Assembly (NCBI RefSeq): GCF_003171515.1
Contig: NC_089391.1
Location: 4,712,001 to 4,776,000, forward strand
Reading direction: 5' to 3'
Length of the DNA stretch: 64,000 bases
Origin: Pyrenophora tritici-repentis
Lineage: Eukaryota > Ascomycota > Dothideomycetes > Pleosporales > Pleosporaceae
This document shows positions 11,067-22,335 of the stretch, one piece after another; position 1 is the first letter of the stretch; each line of letters starts with the position of its first letter. The notes beneath the pieces were generated by a model, which saw only the letters and a program-made list of their open reading frames with translations, was not told where the DNA came from and made no database searches. The translations under genes and the position numbers were made by a program.

Positions 11067-11324
11067 TGAGCTGAGATGATTGAGTCACATCAGCATTAGT
11101 GGGGTGCTAATCGAACGCGATAACGATAAGCACGTCAATGAGTGTTGTGTGAAGGAGGACCGCATGCAGACTAACCCAATCGGAGAAACGTCGGCATCCT
11201 TCCCCAAAAGTGCTCGCATTGTCGCGACTTACAGCTGCAACAGCCATCACCAAGCCAGCCGTCCACCAAACTCACCAGCTCCGTTACCTCTCACACGCGC
11301 ACCACGCGCCCACACGCCGCCAAA

Positions 11325-12649
11325 ATGGCCGCAGCAGATGTCGAAGTCGCAGACGCGCTCTACAACCTCCGTCTGAGCATCAAGGCCAGCGCATCACCCA
11401 TCCTCACCACAAGCGCCGACACAGTTTCCGACCTCGCCCAAGCCACACATGTGTCATTTAACACGGATTCAGGCGACCACAGAACGTTTGCGCTTAGTAC
11501 GCCCACAAGATTTGCGCCCGATGGCAAGCCGGTCGACTTGCGCAGCTGCTACTTTGCCTGGCTGAACAAAGACGCGAGTGTCACGGATTACTTTGCCGCT
11601 GTACAGACACTCAATGAGGAGCTACCGAGTGGAGCAGGCGGCAGCGTACAGAACCTCACGTTTGCGCAGAAGATTGAGCTCATTGCCTGGCTGAGTGGGG
11701 AGACGGAGAGCAGTGATAGTATCGCAGCTATAGAGGGCAGCGCACTGAGTGCAGCAGCGGGCGATGCCGCCGCCATTGCAGGCGGAAAAGGTGTCCCTGT
11801 TGATGGAGGACGGGGCATCAAGGTCGGCGCTGCAGGAAAGATGGTAGATGCGCGGTTACTGCAAATCTACGACGGAGAGAGAAAGATGGGCGACCACAAC
11901 AGCGTGCTAAGAGGCACAAAGAACGTCGTACGTATCCTACGCTATACCCTAAACAACGTTGAAATCACACCACTAACAAACACCAGGACTTCTCCCCCTA
12001 CCGTAAGATCGCCAGCACATTCCTCCGCACCCGCCCCGACGCCAAACTTCCCGCGCCCCAACCCGCCCTCGTCGCAAACCTTCAAAAGCGCCCGCAGAAA
12101 CGGCTTCAACCCATTATCCTGCTATCCCCCTCGGCCTCCTCCCTCCTCCGTACCTCAAACGCAAAGACATTCCTTTCAGACGGCGTCTTCGTCCCCCCAA
12201 ACACGACGGATTCCTCGTCAACTTCCGCCTCAGCAAACATGATACAGATCCAGCGTCTCCTCCCATCCATCTCCTCACAGCCCCTGACCTTTATTCTCGT
12301 CGACTCAACCTCGAGCTTTAAGCCGACGTATTGGTCGCGCGTGGTCGCTATCTTCACCACCGGTCAGCTCTGGCAGTTCAAGAGTTACAAGTACACGCAG
12401 CCTGCTGAGCTCTTCGCAAACTACCCTGGTATCTTCGTGGGCTGGAGCTCAGAGGAGCCACCGGAGACAGTCAAGCAATTGGGTAGGGGTGTGTTGCCCG
12501 TTGGCGTGGACAAGTGGACCGGAAGTGAAAAGGGACGATGGAGGGATCGCGAGGTTGTGGAGAGGATCTGGGGAAGGATCGAAGAGGGTATGCGCAAGGG
12601 GGGCTGGACAAGGGATGGACCGGGACTTGCTGGTCAGCAGATCAGATAG
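11325..12649 (+). CDS. CDC73: Cdc73/parafibromin, Paf1 complex subunit
   Basis: Two exons, 11325-11927 and 11987-12649, joined over a 59-nt intron (GTACGT, ACTAAC, CAG) in phase 0 to 421 residues, close to the yeast protein. The N-terminal part matches the Cdc73 N-terminal region (LYNLRLSIKAS, SCYFAWLNKD, YFAAVQTLNEE, QKIELIAWLSG). After the junction comes DFSPYRKIAST, and the C-terminal Ras-like domain is clear: FILVDSTSSFKPTYWSRVVA, FTTGQLWQFKSYK, FVGWSSEEPPETVKQLGRGV. Cdc73 is part of the Paf1 complex, which travels with RNA polymerase II and promotes histone H2B ubiquitination, H3K4/K36 methylation and 3'-end formation. It acts in the nucleus. The ATG sits in an AAAATGG context. Confidence 0.95.
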
Positions 12650-12953
12650 GCGAGGCGGTTCGAGCGTGTGTATTCATATTATCGGATTCTTAGGATTACA
12701 TGGGTCGGCGTTGGGAGGGTATGCACAGGCGACATGCATGCTGTAAGTTAGTATACCTTGAGAAAAGCTAGCAGCATATCAGGGTTCTTATCACGTGTCC
12801 ATATCTACAAGTAGAGAGACATAATATACCATTTAAAGCATTCTCAGAACATTCAAACTTTCTTTCATTATACGTGAATTTTTTGTTCCCAATCCTAATC
12901 CAAGAGTCATCCGCTCTGAAGATCTCCAAATAAATCAACAAGACAAATGGCAT
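12650..12953. other. Convergent 3' flanks of CDC73 and LEU1
   Basis: Short spacer with the 3' ends of both genes. AT-rich in the middle; nothing else seen. Confidence 0.5.
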
Positions 12954-15430
12954 CTACCACTCCAACGGCTCCTTGATCTCCTCTCCCCGGTTCGTCTTGG
13001 GCACGGGCTGCGCCTGTATCTTAACCGGACCCCGTCCATGCCTCTTCAAGTAACCACTGCCATCCAGCCAAGGCCAAACCGCCGTACGCTTCTGCTCATG
13101 CTTCTCAATCTTCTCGACATTCGCCATGGTAAGACCGATATCGTCAAGTCCATTGACAAGGCAGTGTTTCCTGAACTCCTCGACGTCAAACTTGGCCAGC
13201 TCGGTGCCATCAGCGGACCGGATGATCTGGTTGGGGAGGTCGACTTCGATTTCCTTTCCAGCAAGCGCTTCGTCGGCAACGCGTTGCAGAGTAGCTGCGT
13301 CGGTGATGCGGATGGGCAACATACCGTTCTTGAATGTGTTGTTGAAGAAGATGTCGCCAAAGGAGGGGGCGATGATGCACTTGATGCCAAAGTCGAGGAG
13401 GGCCCAAGGCGCGTGTTCACGACTTGAACCGCAGCCAAAGTTTGGTCCTGTGCAGACTAGAATCTTGGAGTTGCGGTAGGGTTCCTTGTTTAGAACGAAC
13501 GAGGGGTCCTCCTTGTCGGTGCCGGCTTCGTACCGCCAGGCGTGGAAAAGGGCCGAGCCGAGACCGGAGCGTTTGATGGTCTTGAGGAACTGCTTGGGAA
13601 TGATGGCGTCAGTGTCGATGTTTGCAATGTCCATCGGTGCGGCGTATCCACGGAGGGTCTCAAACTTGGGCATGCCAGCAGAGGCCCCTCCTGTGCTGCT
13701 AGTGTTTGAGGCAGTGTGCTGTGGTGCGGAGCTTGGAAGGTCCATAATCTTCTCCATCTCCTCATCACTGCTAGGTGCCTCGACCTGCGCATCTACCTCG
13801 ATCTTTGGGGATCCCTTGGTCTGCCCTGGAGTTTGCGGTGCGAGTTTTCGTACGTCGGCCAAGTTTCCAACGATAGCAGCAGCGGCAGCCATGGCAGGCG
13901 ACATCAGATGGGTTCGGCCACCAGCACCTTGTCGACCTTCAAAGTTACGGTTTGAAGTTGACGCGCATCGCTCGCCAGGAGAAAGGATATCGGGGTTCAT
14001 TCCCAGGCACATGGAGCATCCAGCTTCTCTCCATTCAAAACCGGCCTCAGTGAAGATCTTGTCAAGACCTTCAGCTTCCGCCTGCCTCTTCACAAGGCCA
14101 GATCCAGGTACAATCATGGCACGTTTGATGTTGGAGGCGACCTTCTTGCCTTCTACGATTGACGCAGCAGATCGCAGATCCTCAATACGAGCGTTCGTAC
14201 ACGATCCAATAAAGATCTTGTCTAATGGAATCTCCTGCATCGGTGTGCCAGCAGTCAGGCCCATGTACTTGAGTGCGCGCTCACACGCCGATTTCTTGAC
14301 TTCATCTTCGAAGTCGTCAGGTCCGGGTACTACGCCGGTGATTGGGATGACATCTTGAGGTGAAGTGCCCCATGAGACTGTTGGCGCAATGTCCTTTGCG
14401 TCAATCAAGACCTCGATGTCGTACTCGGCACCCTCGTCCGATTTCAGACCCAGCCAGTAGCTGCATGCCTTCTTCCACTCCGGGCTGTCGGGCTTTGGCG
14501 CAAGCGGCTTTCCCTTGAGGTAGTCGATTGTGATTTGGTCGGGCGCGATCATACCGGCTCTTGCGCCACCCTCGATAGACATGTTGCATATCGACATGCG
14601 CGCCTCCATGCTCAAGCCGCGGATAGCCGAACCGCAGAATTCGATGACTGCACCAGTACCTCCAGCAGTGCCGATCTTGCCAATGACGTGTAGGATGATG
14701 TCCTTGCTGCCAACACCAGGTCCTAGTTCGCCATCAACCTGAACCTTCATGTTCTTACTCCGTTGAGTGATGATTGTCTGTGTGGCAAGGACGTGCTCGA
14801 CCTCACTCGTTCCGATACCGAATGCGAGAGCACCAAAGGCTCCGTGTGTCGAAGTGTGACTGTCACCGCATACTACGGTCGTTCCGGGCAGCGTAAAGCC
14901 CTGTTCGGGCCCGATAATGTGCACGATACCTTGCCTCTTGTCGTCAAGACCAAAGTATGTAAGGTCAAAGGCCTTGACGTTCTCTTCGAGGGTCATGCAT
15001 TGTAACCGGGAGTCGGTCTCTTCGATGAAATTCTCGGTTGTGGTGAGATTTTTCCGTGATGCGGTGGGGATGTTCTGTTGTTGTTAGGAAACTGGAATCA
15101 TCCGACCAGCAGGAACATACGTGATCTACGGTGGCGAGAGTGCAGTCTGGTCTTCGTACTCTGCGGCCAGCATTGCGGAGGCCTTCAAATGCTTGCTATG
15201 ATTTATTGTCAGTGTTGAAGTATGGTGGGGACTGCGAGGTTTGCCTACCGGTGATGTCACTTCATGGACAAGATGTCTGTCTGCACATATATTAACATAT
15301 TGAACAAAGATCGCATATTGCAGACCATACCAATGTAGAGAAGAATAGTGCCATCTTCCTTCTCTTCGACAATATGGTCTTCGAAGACCTTGTCGTACAG
15401 GGTCTGGGGAGGTTTCACAGCAGACGGCAT
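12954..15430 (-). CDS. LEU1: 3-isopropylmalate dehydratase (isopropylmalate isomerase)
   Basis: Four exons (15430-15331, 15280-15249, 15195-15121, 15074-12954) separated by introns of 46-53 nt join in frame to 775 residues. The start reads [19 protein letters not shown] and the second exon [10 protein letters not shown]. The large-subunit domain shows [25 protein letters not shown] and [11 protein letters not shown], supplying the three cysteines of the 4Fe-4S cluster. A linker rich in Ser and acidic residues leads to the small swivel domain ([34 protein letters not shown]). As in other fungi the bacterial LeuC and LeuD are fused. It converts 2-isopropylmalate to 3-isopropylmalate, the second step of leucine synthesis. 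Very secure. Confidence 0.97.
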
Positions 15431-16134
15431 GATGCAAGATGTTGTTGTTGTACAAGATTCTCCACACAAAGACAGTGATATGGGAGAGAGTAGAAATACG
15501 GGCCGGTCGGAAGGAGCAGATGGCAGGTTATATGAGGTACATGTGGAATGGCTGTTCGCCTTCGAACGAGGCACAAAAAGAAAGCCGATGTTCGGAGTCA
15601 GCAGCGAGAGGGGCACAGCCGCCAATCACGGCGCGAGTGATGACCGGTTGCTTCGGCTACCACCGCTGTCGGGGCTCAGTCGTCTACAAATCCAAGCCTG
15701 GACTAACTTACAGTCGCTGATACGTAGCTCATGTTACAGCGGTATATCATGCAGGTAAGCTTGTTGCGCGTCTCGTACAGCGCCAATTGTAAGACGGCGT
15801 AGGCAGTTTCCGCTCACCGATGACGACGCGCCCGTGTTAGGGTTGCCAGGTTGCTGCTGCCCCGCATTCTGTAAGCCCCGCCCATGGCCGCCGCGGACCA
15901 CCGTCTGCAGTCAGCGACTTCACCTATGCTCCGATTCGCCGTCTCTACGTGCATCGCGATAGACCAAGGCCGCCATATTGGTAGTCGGTATCATGTCGGA
16001 CTATGTTGCCGCCTTACTCCGGACACCTGTTCGCCAAAGCAACAACAGTACATTGCTGTCGATCAAATCCTACTGTACTATACACTTTCTAGTCTACAGG
16101 GTAAAGCGCCGCGATATTGAGAACTGTCCACGCA
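15431..16134. other. LEU1 promoter and ALG7 3' flank
   Basis: About 700 bases with no supported gene. The frames here are short and out of phase with any neighbour. It must contain the LEU1 promoter; I see no clear Leu3-type site that I would defend. Confidence 0.45.
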
Positions 16135-17664
16135 CTACAGATTATCTGCCGTGAAGATGAGCAACGCCATGCGATGCCGAACAAACAAACCAACAAGTCC
16201 GACCGCGAACTGGAAGGCCGATAAGCCCATAGTCAACCGATCTTCCCGCATCGGTCCAAACCAAACCAGCCACAAGTTGATTAGCGTAAAGTTGCTTGAT
16301 GAGACAACTTTTCCCTTCTTGTCAGTCTCAACGTGCAGCATCCGAAGCCGGTGAAGCACCTTGAGAGTCTCCGCTATCGGTCGTCGTAGCGGTTTGGTGA
16401 ATTCCACGCGCGACGGCTCTAGCAATCCTGTCCGTGCATTGAAATGCGGAAGCCGATGTCGGGGGCAGGGCACGATGTGAAAGATCTGAGGTGCCGAGTA
16501 GACAAAGTTGAACGCTTGCGGTACGAGAAGCAACATCAGCGTTTTACTGAAATGTCCAAGAATAGCGACGACTGCAAAAACCATGCCTGCAAAATAGCAA
16601 TACGTGTCGCCAACAAAGACCTTTGCTGGATACCAGTTGTGCATTAGGAGCGCCGTGGAGACACCAATGAACGGTAGTAAGAAGTAAAGTGAGAACAGAT
16701 GTGAGTCGGTTGCCGGGTGTGGGTAAGGCGTAAAGGGAGAGAGGTAAAGGACGTCGTTGCCAGCAATCAGAACTGCAATGACTATCGACTGAGCTACTTC
16801 AATGCCGTTGACGCCTGCCAGGATGTTGATGCCGTTGGAAGAAAATATGGACAAGAGTGCCATGTAGACGTAATAAAGCCAGCCTGAACTATTGTCAGCA
16901 CGTTTTCAGATATACAGACTGTGGACAGGGCTACATACCGAGATCGAAAAGCTCTCCTAGGTAAGGCCGCAGTGGCAGTGGGACGACCATCTGAGTCACG
17001 CCAAAGTCGACAAAGTATACCGCAAGCATGGGTATCACGGCAAAGGCTGGGATGAGCACCTTGTGTCGCCATCTGATGTCGAAGATGTCATCGCCAATAC
17101 CAAGTAGGACGATGGCTTGAAGAGACAGAATAGCAGACAGGTACGATGCAAGCTTATTGTGGGGAAACCTGTGCAGTAGCCGTCCAGTCTCGATCAATTG
17201 CATCTCTTTGATGGAATCCCGATTGCCTCCCCCTGAGGTTGCGATAACAATATCCTTGTAGAATGGCCATGGAATAAAGGAGACAACAACGAAGAGATAG
17301 ACCATAGCGCACACAGCCCCCATGGTTTCCGGGCTGTCCTTATCAGTGTTGGCTGTAATAACCTGGGACACGTTGGCACTCACATTTCAGTCTGCTTGAG
17401 CTTGCACAGGTCCTTCCCCTTGAAACCCCTTTTCATAAACGCATCTCCAAGCCAACGTATCAGGGCATAGCAGCATGTGAATGCTAGCCCGCTGAAGGCT
17501 ATCGACGCAATGAGCGGTTCACCATCACCGTGCAGCGTGTTGGCCAGCACACCAATACAGGCGAGTGAGAGCGATGAAAGTGTAAGTGACTCGCCCGAAG
17601 ATAGTGCGCTCGTCATGATGATCGGTGATGTTTTCAAAGTCAAGGTGACGGCGGATCTTGGCAC
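16135..17664 (-). CDS. ALG7: UDP-GlcNAc:dolichyl-phosphate GlcNAc-1-phosphate transferase
   Basis: Three exons, 17664-17384, 17333-16939 and 16883-16135, join to 474 residues over introns of 50 and 55 nt. The first junction is decided by frame: only the acceptor GACAG at 17334 gives the conserved reading TEIPETMGAVC. Family motifs are FIPWPFYKDIVIATSGGGNRD, LGIGDDIFDIRWRHK, NGINILAGVNGIEVAQS, HNWYPAKVFVGDTYCYFAGM and APQIFHIVPCPRHRLPHF. Many hydrophobic segments agree with an ER multi-pass enzyme. It starts N-glycan assembly by making dolichyl-PP-GlcNAc and is the tunicamycin target. An internal ATG at 17616 is an alternative start; both lie before the first membrane segment. Confidence 0.95.
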
Positions 17665-18061
17665 GTGGCTGCTCGTAGGTCGTTTGCTGTCGCGACAATA
17701 TCCACAGCAACGATATCACCACAGCCGCTTGTCCTTCTCTTCTCTCTTCTTTACACGACCGAATCGACCACCTTTTCGCCTCGCTGCTTGCCGCCGAACT
17801 TGCCTTTGAATCCGAGCTGAATCTTGCGTGACGCTTCGAAAGAAGACTGAAGCTAACCGCAACAGACAGTCAAGACAGGTTATTCCGGTAACCTGGGAGC
17901 CGGGCCTTTGGGCACTCGGAAAAGAAGGACGTGCAGAACTGCCGTCGCGGTGTTGGTGAGTAGGACTTCTTGCAAGGTGTTGTTTTGGCCTGGTCCGCAC
18001 GGCTTCTTCCTGCTCCTGCTAACCCGAAACGATAGAACCGCTCACGCTGGCCTGCTTCAAC
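17665..18061. other. Divergent upstream region of ALG7 and SEH1
   Basis: Shared 5' region of two divergent housekeeping genes. On the plus strand, GTGAGT near 17956 and an ACGATAG acceptor with a CTAAC branch just before 18036 look like an intron in the SEH1 5' leader. Confidence 0.4.
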
Positions 18062-19729
18062 ATGGCAAACAACTCGCAGCCCGGCCGCTCAGCGAAGCCA
18101 GACCCGTTCCTGGCAGAGCTGAATGCCGTGAACAATCACTTGGCTACGCCGGGCTTTCTCCAGCGTTTGACGCCGTCGCAATTGCCCTCTGCAGCTGTTA
18201 GCGACTCGTCGTCGCTCAGCCCCACCCGAGAGGAAGCACGGTCTCGGCGTCCTCGCCCATCGCATCTCAACCTGGCCGTCGCCTTTGAGAGTGAGAATGA
18301 GATTGAGCACGTCGACTTGATCTCGCCGCTGATTCAGGAGCCCTGTGCCGACGGTAACCCCGGCAGCGTTGAGCAGCACATTGCCGACCACCTCGAAGTA
18401 GCCTTTGTGTGCGCACACCGTGCCTACGCCACCATGGCCGCAGAGCGCAGCTTCTCGACGTTTGCGCATGGCCACCAGGACCTCGTGCTCGCCGTCGACT
18501 TCAACTACTTTGGCAACCGCATGGTCACGGCGAGTTCGGATCATCGCCTCAAGGTCTGGGACAAGAAGGACGACGCATGGACCCTAGTCGAGAGCTGGAA
18601 GGCACACGATGCCGAGATTGTGGATGTAAGTTATCTAATCATCAGCCGCAAAGCCTCCTTTCGGTTGCTGACATGGCTTTTGCCACCTTGTGTCCTGTCG
18701 CTAATCTGGTGCTAGGTCAAGTGGAACGGCCCCTTCATGGGCGAGGTTGTCGGCAGTATTGGCGAAGACGGCCGCTGCAAGCTCTGGCAAGAGGACGTGA
18801 CCGAAGTCGCCATGTCTGGTAACCGCTTCAAGTTGCTTTACAATCTTGCATCACTTACCAATGCCCCCTTTATGTCTCTGGACTTCAAGAATATCATGCA
18901 GGAGACCTGGCTTGCACTCATCACCCGTGACGGCTACCTGACTGTCTATGAGCCTCAAGATCAGACCAACCTTCATGAGTGGACCATCCTGGCTGAGCGT
19001 TGGGTGTCTGAGAACAACCCTCCCGAGCGTCAAGAAGAGGTAGGCTTCAAGGTCGTCTTCCACAAGGAGAAGCTGCCATGCTGGACCGCCATCACGGCTG
19101 GCTTGGACCGCAAGTCACTTTCGCTCGCTGTTGCTGCCATGAAGGACGTCCTAGTCTTCCGCACCGACAAGGCTAAGCGCTTCTTCCAAGTTGCGAAGCT
19201 CGAGGGTGCGCGCGGTATCATTCGGGACTTGGCTTGGGCAAACGGCTCCATGCGCGGCTATGATATCCTGGCCACAGCTAGCAAAGATGGAGCTATTCGC
19301 ATCTACGAACTTCACACCAAGAACGACGAGAAGACCCAAGCATCTGGAGCAGCCTCATCTTCTGTTATCCAGGCCGTTCCTCCGCGCCAAGTTCCCCGAC
19401 AGAACGCGCCATCTGGCATAGGAGCTGGTCTGGCTGGTGTTTCCAAGGCACCCGACGCGCCCCTTGAGTACGGCCAACACCCCGGTCGTATCGAGCAGGT
19501 GCCTACATTGACAGATGAACTTACCAACCACCATGGAGCGGTTTGGCGGGTCACATTCTCACAGATGGGTATGTCATTACACAATACATGATGAGTGAAA
19601 ACAGCTAACACCGCCATAGGAGATCTTCTTGTATCAACCGGAGACGATGCTAGCATTCGTACCTGGAAGAAGGCTGCTGACGGTCACTGGTTGGAGTACG
19701 CCCAGATTGAGACCGCTCAGGAGGACTAA
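18062..19729 (+). CDS. SEH1: Nucleoporin Seh1 (WD40), with N-terminal extension
   Basis: Exons 18062-18625, 18716-19568 and 19620-19729, all in frame, give 508 residues. Seh1 homology begins only at MAAERSFSTFAHGHQDLVLAV (ATG 18434, context CACCATGG) and would give 384 residues. The WD40 propeller is obvious: NRMVTASSDHRLKVWDKKDD, GPFMGEVVGSIGEDGRCKLW, LAWANGSMRGYDILATASKD, GDLLVSTGDDASIRTWKKA. Seh1 is shared by the Nup84/Y complex of the nuclear pore and the SEA/GATOR2 complex at the vacuole that regulates TORC1. The upstream 124 codons are open, Ser/Pro/Arg-rich and have no domain; since 18062 is the first good ATG after the presumed leader intron I report the longer form, but the shorter start is the one typical for the family. 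Confidence 0.88.
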
Positions 19730-20306
19730 CGAGCCACACTGCTACTGCTAACGCAGCCATATTCGGGCTTCGGTGACGTTTGATGGCTACGGGGACTTGA
19801 TATTTATGGCGTTTATGGACAGATGAGCTAGCGAAGGCCTTCCGGGTTGACTATGAACACCCTGCCATCGCTGGCACCCATCGGATATGGCTTCTGTCAC
19901 GGGTATAGATCTTTTTTCTGGGTTCATTGGCGTTCAAGCATACGGGACGACGACATACGATATACGACATACGACGCACAGCTTCGGCTTTTTCACGCCG
20001 CATCCAAGTCTTCTCCTTTTTTTTTTAGATACCCACGGCTTTCCACTGCGGATTCATCAGCCACATCATGGTGGGAATCCAGATACTTCTGCATTCTGCA
20101 TATCACAGATATCCAAATAAAATCAGTATAGAAACCTTGGTGTTGCGCACTCGCGTGTCGCGTCATGCCACATTCCTCAACTTCAGCCTCTGCTAATCCA
20201 GCCACAGCGCATTCCGACCTACCTCCGACGTCTGCTTCTTTGATTAACTTGCTGAGCACTCGCTACAGTCGTCTTATCGTTTTTCAATTTTTTTTTGGTA
20301 TTTGCA
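19730..20306. other. SEH1 3' flank and promoter of the next gene
   Basis: No gene seen. Contains a small imperfect repeat of ACGACATACGA-like words around 19950-19980 and two T-rich tracts (20018-20027 and 20285-20296), the second right before the next start codon. Confidence 0.45.
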
Positions 20307-21935
20307 ATGCTTTTCCGTCGAAATAAGCCATTACAGGTCGCTCTAGTGCCTCCACCTACCAATAGTCCTGCACACCCGCTTCCGTGTATACCAGATACGC
20401 ACAGTCAGCCAGCAAGGATACTTGAGGAAATCTTGGGGCTAGCACCTATTGCTCCTAAACCTCCCACTCATAGGTCTATCGGTCTGACATCGAGCCATCC
20501 TTCCTCCAGCCCAACTCGAGCTGGGCATACGCCGGGAAAGACTGTTAAAAGGGAAGCAAGCAGCAAGAAGACAGGCCGTGCCACTATTCGTACAGATGCG
20601 ACAGAAACACACGCAGAATTCGAAAGTGATGCCTTTGCTGTGCATATGCCGACTACCCGTCTACTGGTCATCGATCAGCCCACATCACCAGCCAAGCGAT
20701 CATACACTGCACAAATCGAAGCTTACCGCACGTATAAGGAGAAGGCGAGACAGATCCGAGAGCGTAACAATATCCAAGGCGTAGTACTACCCCACAAGAT
20801 CGCGTCTTACGACTACAGTGGCAAGGAGAGAATAGGAAAGGTTACAACATCCATGGAAGCGAACGAACCACTTGCTAGCTCTCCCAGGCCTGCAGGTTCG
20901 TTTCCTATAAGCCCGTCACTACCGCAGAATAGCTGGGACTGGCCCTCCAAAAGGCATGGAATCTATGTCGAAATTGCTCGCATGGCAGATGGGTCCAATA
21001 TGCCACAAATACCGCGCAAGCCTATCGTTGCTCATAGCAACATCTCACCTAACACAACGCGCTACCGAAGCCGCGCAGACTCGGAAGCAGGAGCGAGTAG
21101 CTCCACGGCATCACCAACACGGCGACCGATTCCTGTGAAAGTGCGCGTTATGCCCAAACTAGCCGTGCCGCAAGAGGAGCGCATACAGACAGAGAGTGTA
21201 CCAAGCTTGTACAATCGGCCATCCGCTACCATACCTTCACGCCAAACATCGCGATTCTCAAGCCCAGTGAAATCAATGCCGAACTTTACACGCCGAAACT
21301 CCGTGGACGGCGACTCCATCTTTGGGTACACGCGTAAAAAGGATCTCACCAGCACAATCGGCGGCCCTCGTGCTCCAACTATAGCACAACTGGAAATCAA
21401 AGAGAAATCAGTGAAGCATATCACAAAGCCAACTCTCACATCTCGCTTTCCATGGCTCCGCACTACAGGACCACGCATTGCCAAACCGAGCACATCACTC
21501 GTGGTCTTTCACTCGGCGACAGTCCCGAAACCAGCGAGGACGGAATCAACATACATCGACCCTTTTGTAAAACTGGACGTTGTAACACCACCGGCACACA
21601 CCACGTCGCTATTGAAATCACCAGCAGAGCCTGCTCGCCTCATCTCAACGCCCCGGAAACTCCGGGTACAACCTACAAAAGCTCAGGATACACATCTATC
21701 AACGGGTTTTATGCAGCTCAGACAGTTCGGTATAATAGTACTGAGAATCGCGCTCTATCTTTATGCTGTCATAGCCGCGTGGTTTATCCTTGATGCCGTG
21801 AGAGAGGCTGTTCTTACTGTTGGTGTGCCGTCTCGAGTTTTGCTCTGCGTTGGCGGTTGGATTTGCACTGTGATGGCTTGTATAGATAATACTGTGGTGA
21901 ATTTATGGGAGAGATGGGGGTTCAAGGTTGCGTAG
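20307..21935 (+). CDS. Uncharacterised basic Ser/Pro-rich protein with C-terminal membrane hairpin
   Basis: One exon, ATG 20307, 542 residues. I do not recognise a family. The first 460 residues are low-complexity, rich in Ser, Pro, Thr, Lys and Arg and probably disordered, with several RS/SP sites. Then two hydrophobic stretches follow: FGIIVLRIALYLYAVIAAWF and VPSRVLLCVGGWICTVMACI, ending in a short tail WERWGFKVA. This predicts a tail-anchored or hairpin membrane protein with a long, positively charged cytosolic or nucleoplasmic domain. The long intact frame and regular codon use support a real gene. No neighbour suggests a role. Confidence 0.75.
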   Translation: MLFRRNKPLQVALVPPPTNSPAHPLPCIPDTHSQPARILEEILGLAPIAPKPPTHRSIGLTSSHPSSSPTRAGHTPGKTVKREASSKKTGRATIRTDATETHAEFESDAFAVHMPTTRLLVIDQPTSPAKRSYTAQIEAYRTYKEKARQIRERNNIQGVVLPHKIASYDYSGKERIGKVTTSMEANEPLASSPRPAGSFPISPSLPQNSWDWPSKRHGIYVEIARMADGSNMPQIPRKPIVAHSNISPNTTRYRSRADSEAGASSSTASPTRRPIPVKVRVMPKLAVPQEERIQTESVPSLYNRPSATIPSRQTSRFSSPVKSMPNFTRRNSVDGDSIFGYTRKKDLTSTIGGPRAPTIAQLEIKEKSVKHITKPTLTSRFPWLRTTGPRIAKPSTSLVVFHSATVPKPARTESTYIDPFVKLDVVTPPAHTTSLLKSPAEPARLISTPRKLRVQPTKAQDTHLSTGFMQLRQFGIIVLRIALYLYAVIAAWFILDAVREAVLTVGVPSRVLLCVGGWICTVMACIDNTVVNLWERWGFKVA

Positions 21936-22335
21936 GTGATGGCGTGGTGGTAGCGTTGGGAGGTGTCGACAGGGGTGGATTCGTGTAGGGATGGTTCGGG
22001 GATGGTTCGGGTGTGTGAGATTTAATGTAAGACGATTAGCAGGCCTTCGGCGATTATTACTATGAGATATACGCGGAAATATGTAGTATTAATCAAAATT
22101 TATGTCGGCAATTGCGTCGTGAGTCTGGCTGGGTACCGTTCCCCCAAAATCATCCGCGAACCGAGAATTTCACCGCAGACCCCTCCCACATCAAAATCGC
22201 TACCCCACTCCCATCCTCAACGCTCCTACCCCTCTGCCCACAAAGCCCTCGCCCCCCACTGTGTTTTACTCTCCGATATATTTCTATTAACCCTAAATTT
22301 CTCCATCAAATTACAAGCCCAGGTTTCCTGGACCA
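21936..22335. other. Gene-free upstream region of the tRNA-Tyr gene
   Basis: Between a protein gene and the tRNA-Tyr gene. C-rich around 22190-22260. Small open frames at 22062-22411 run into the tRNA and are not coding. Confidence 0.5.

Noticed and set aside
13486..14358. A 290-codon open frame antisense to LEU1
   Set aside because: Mirrors a strongly codon-biased gene; no domain, no promoter, and the sense strand is certain.
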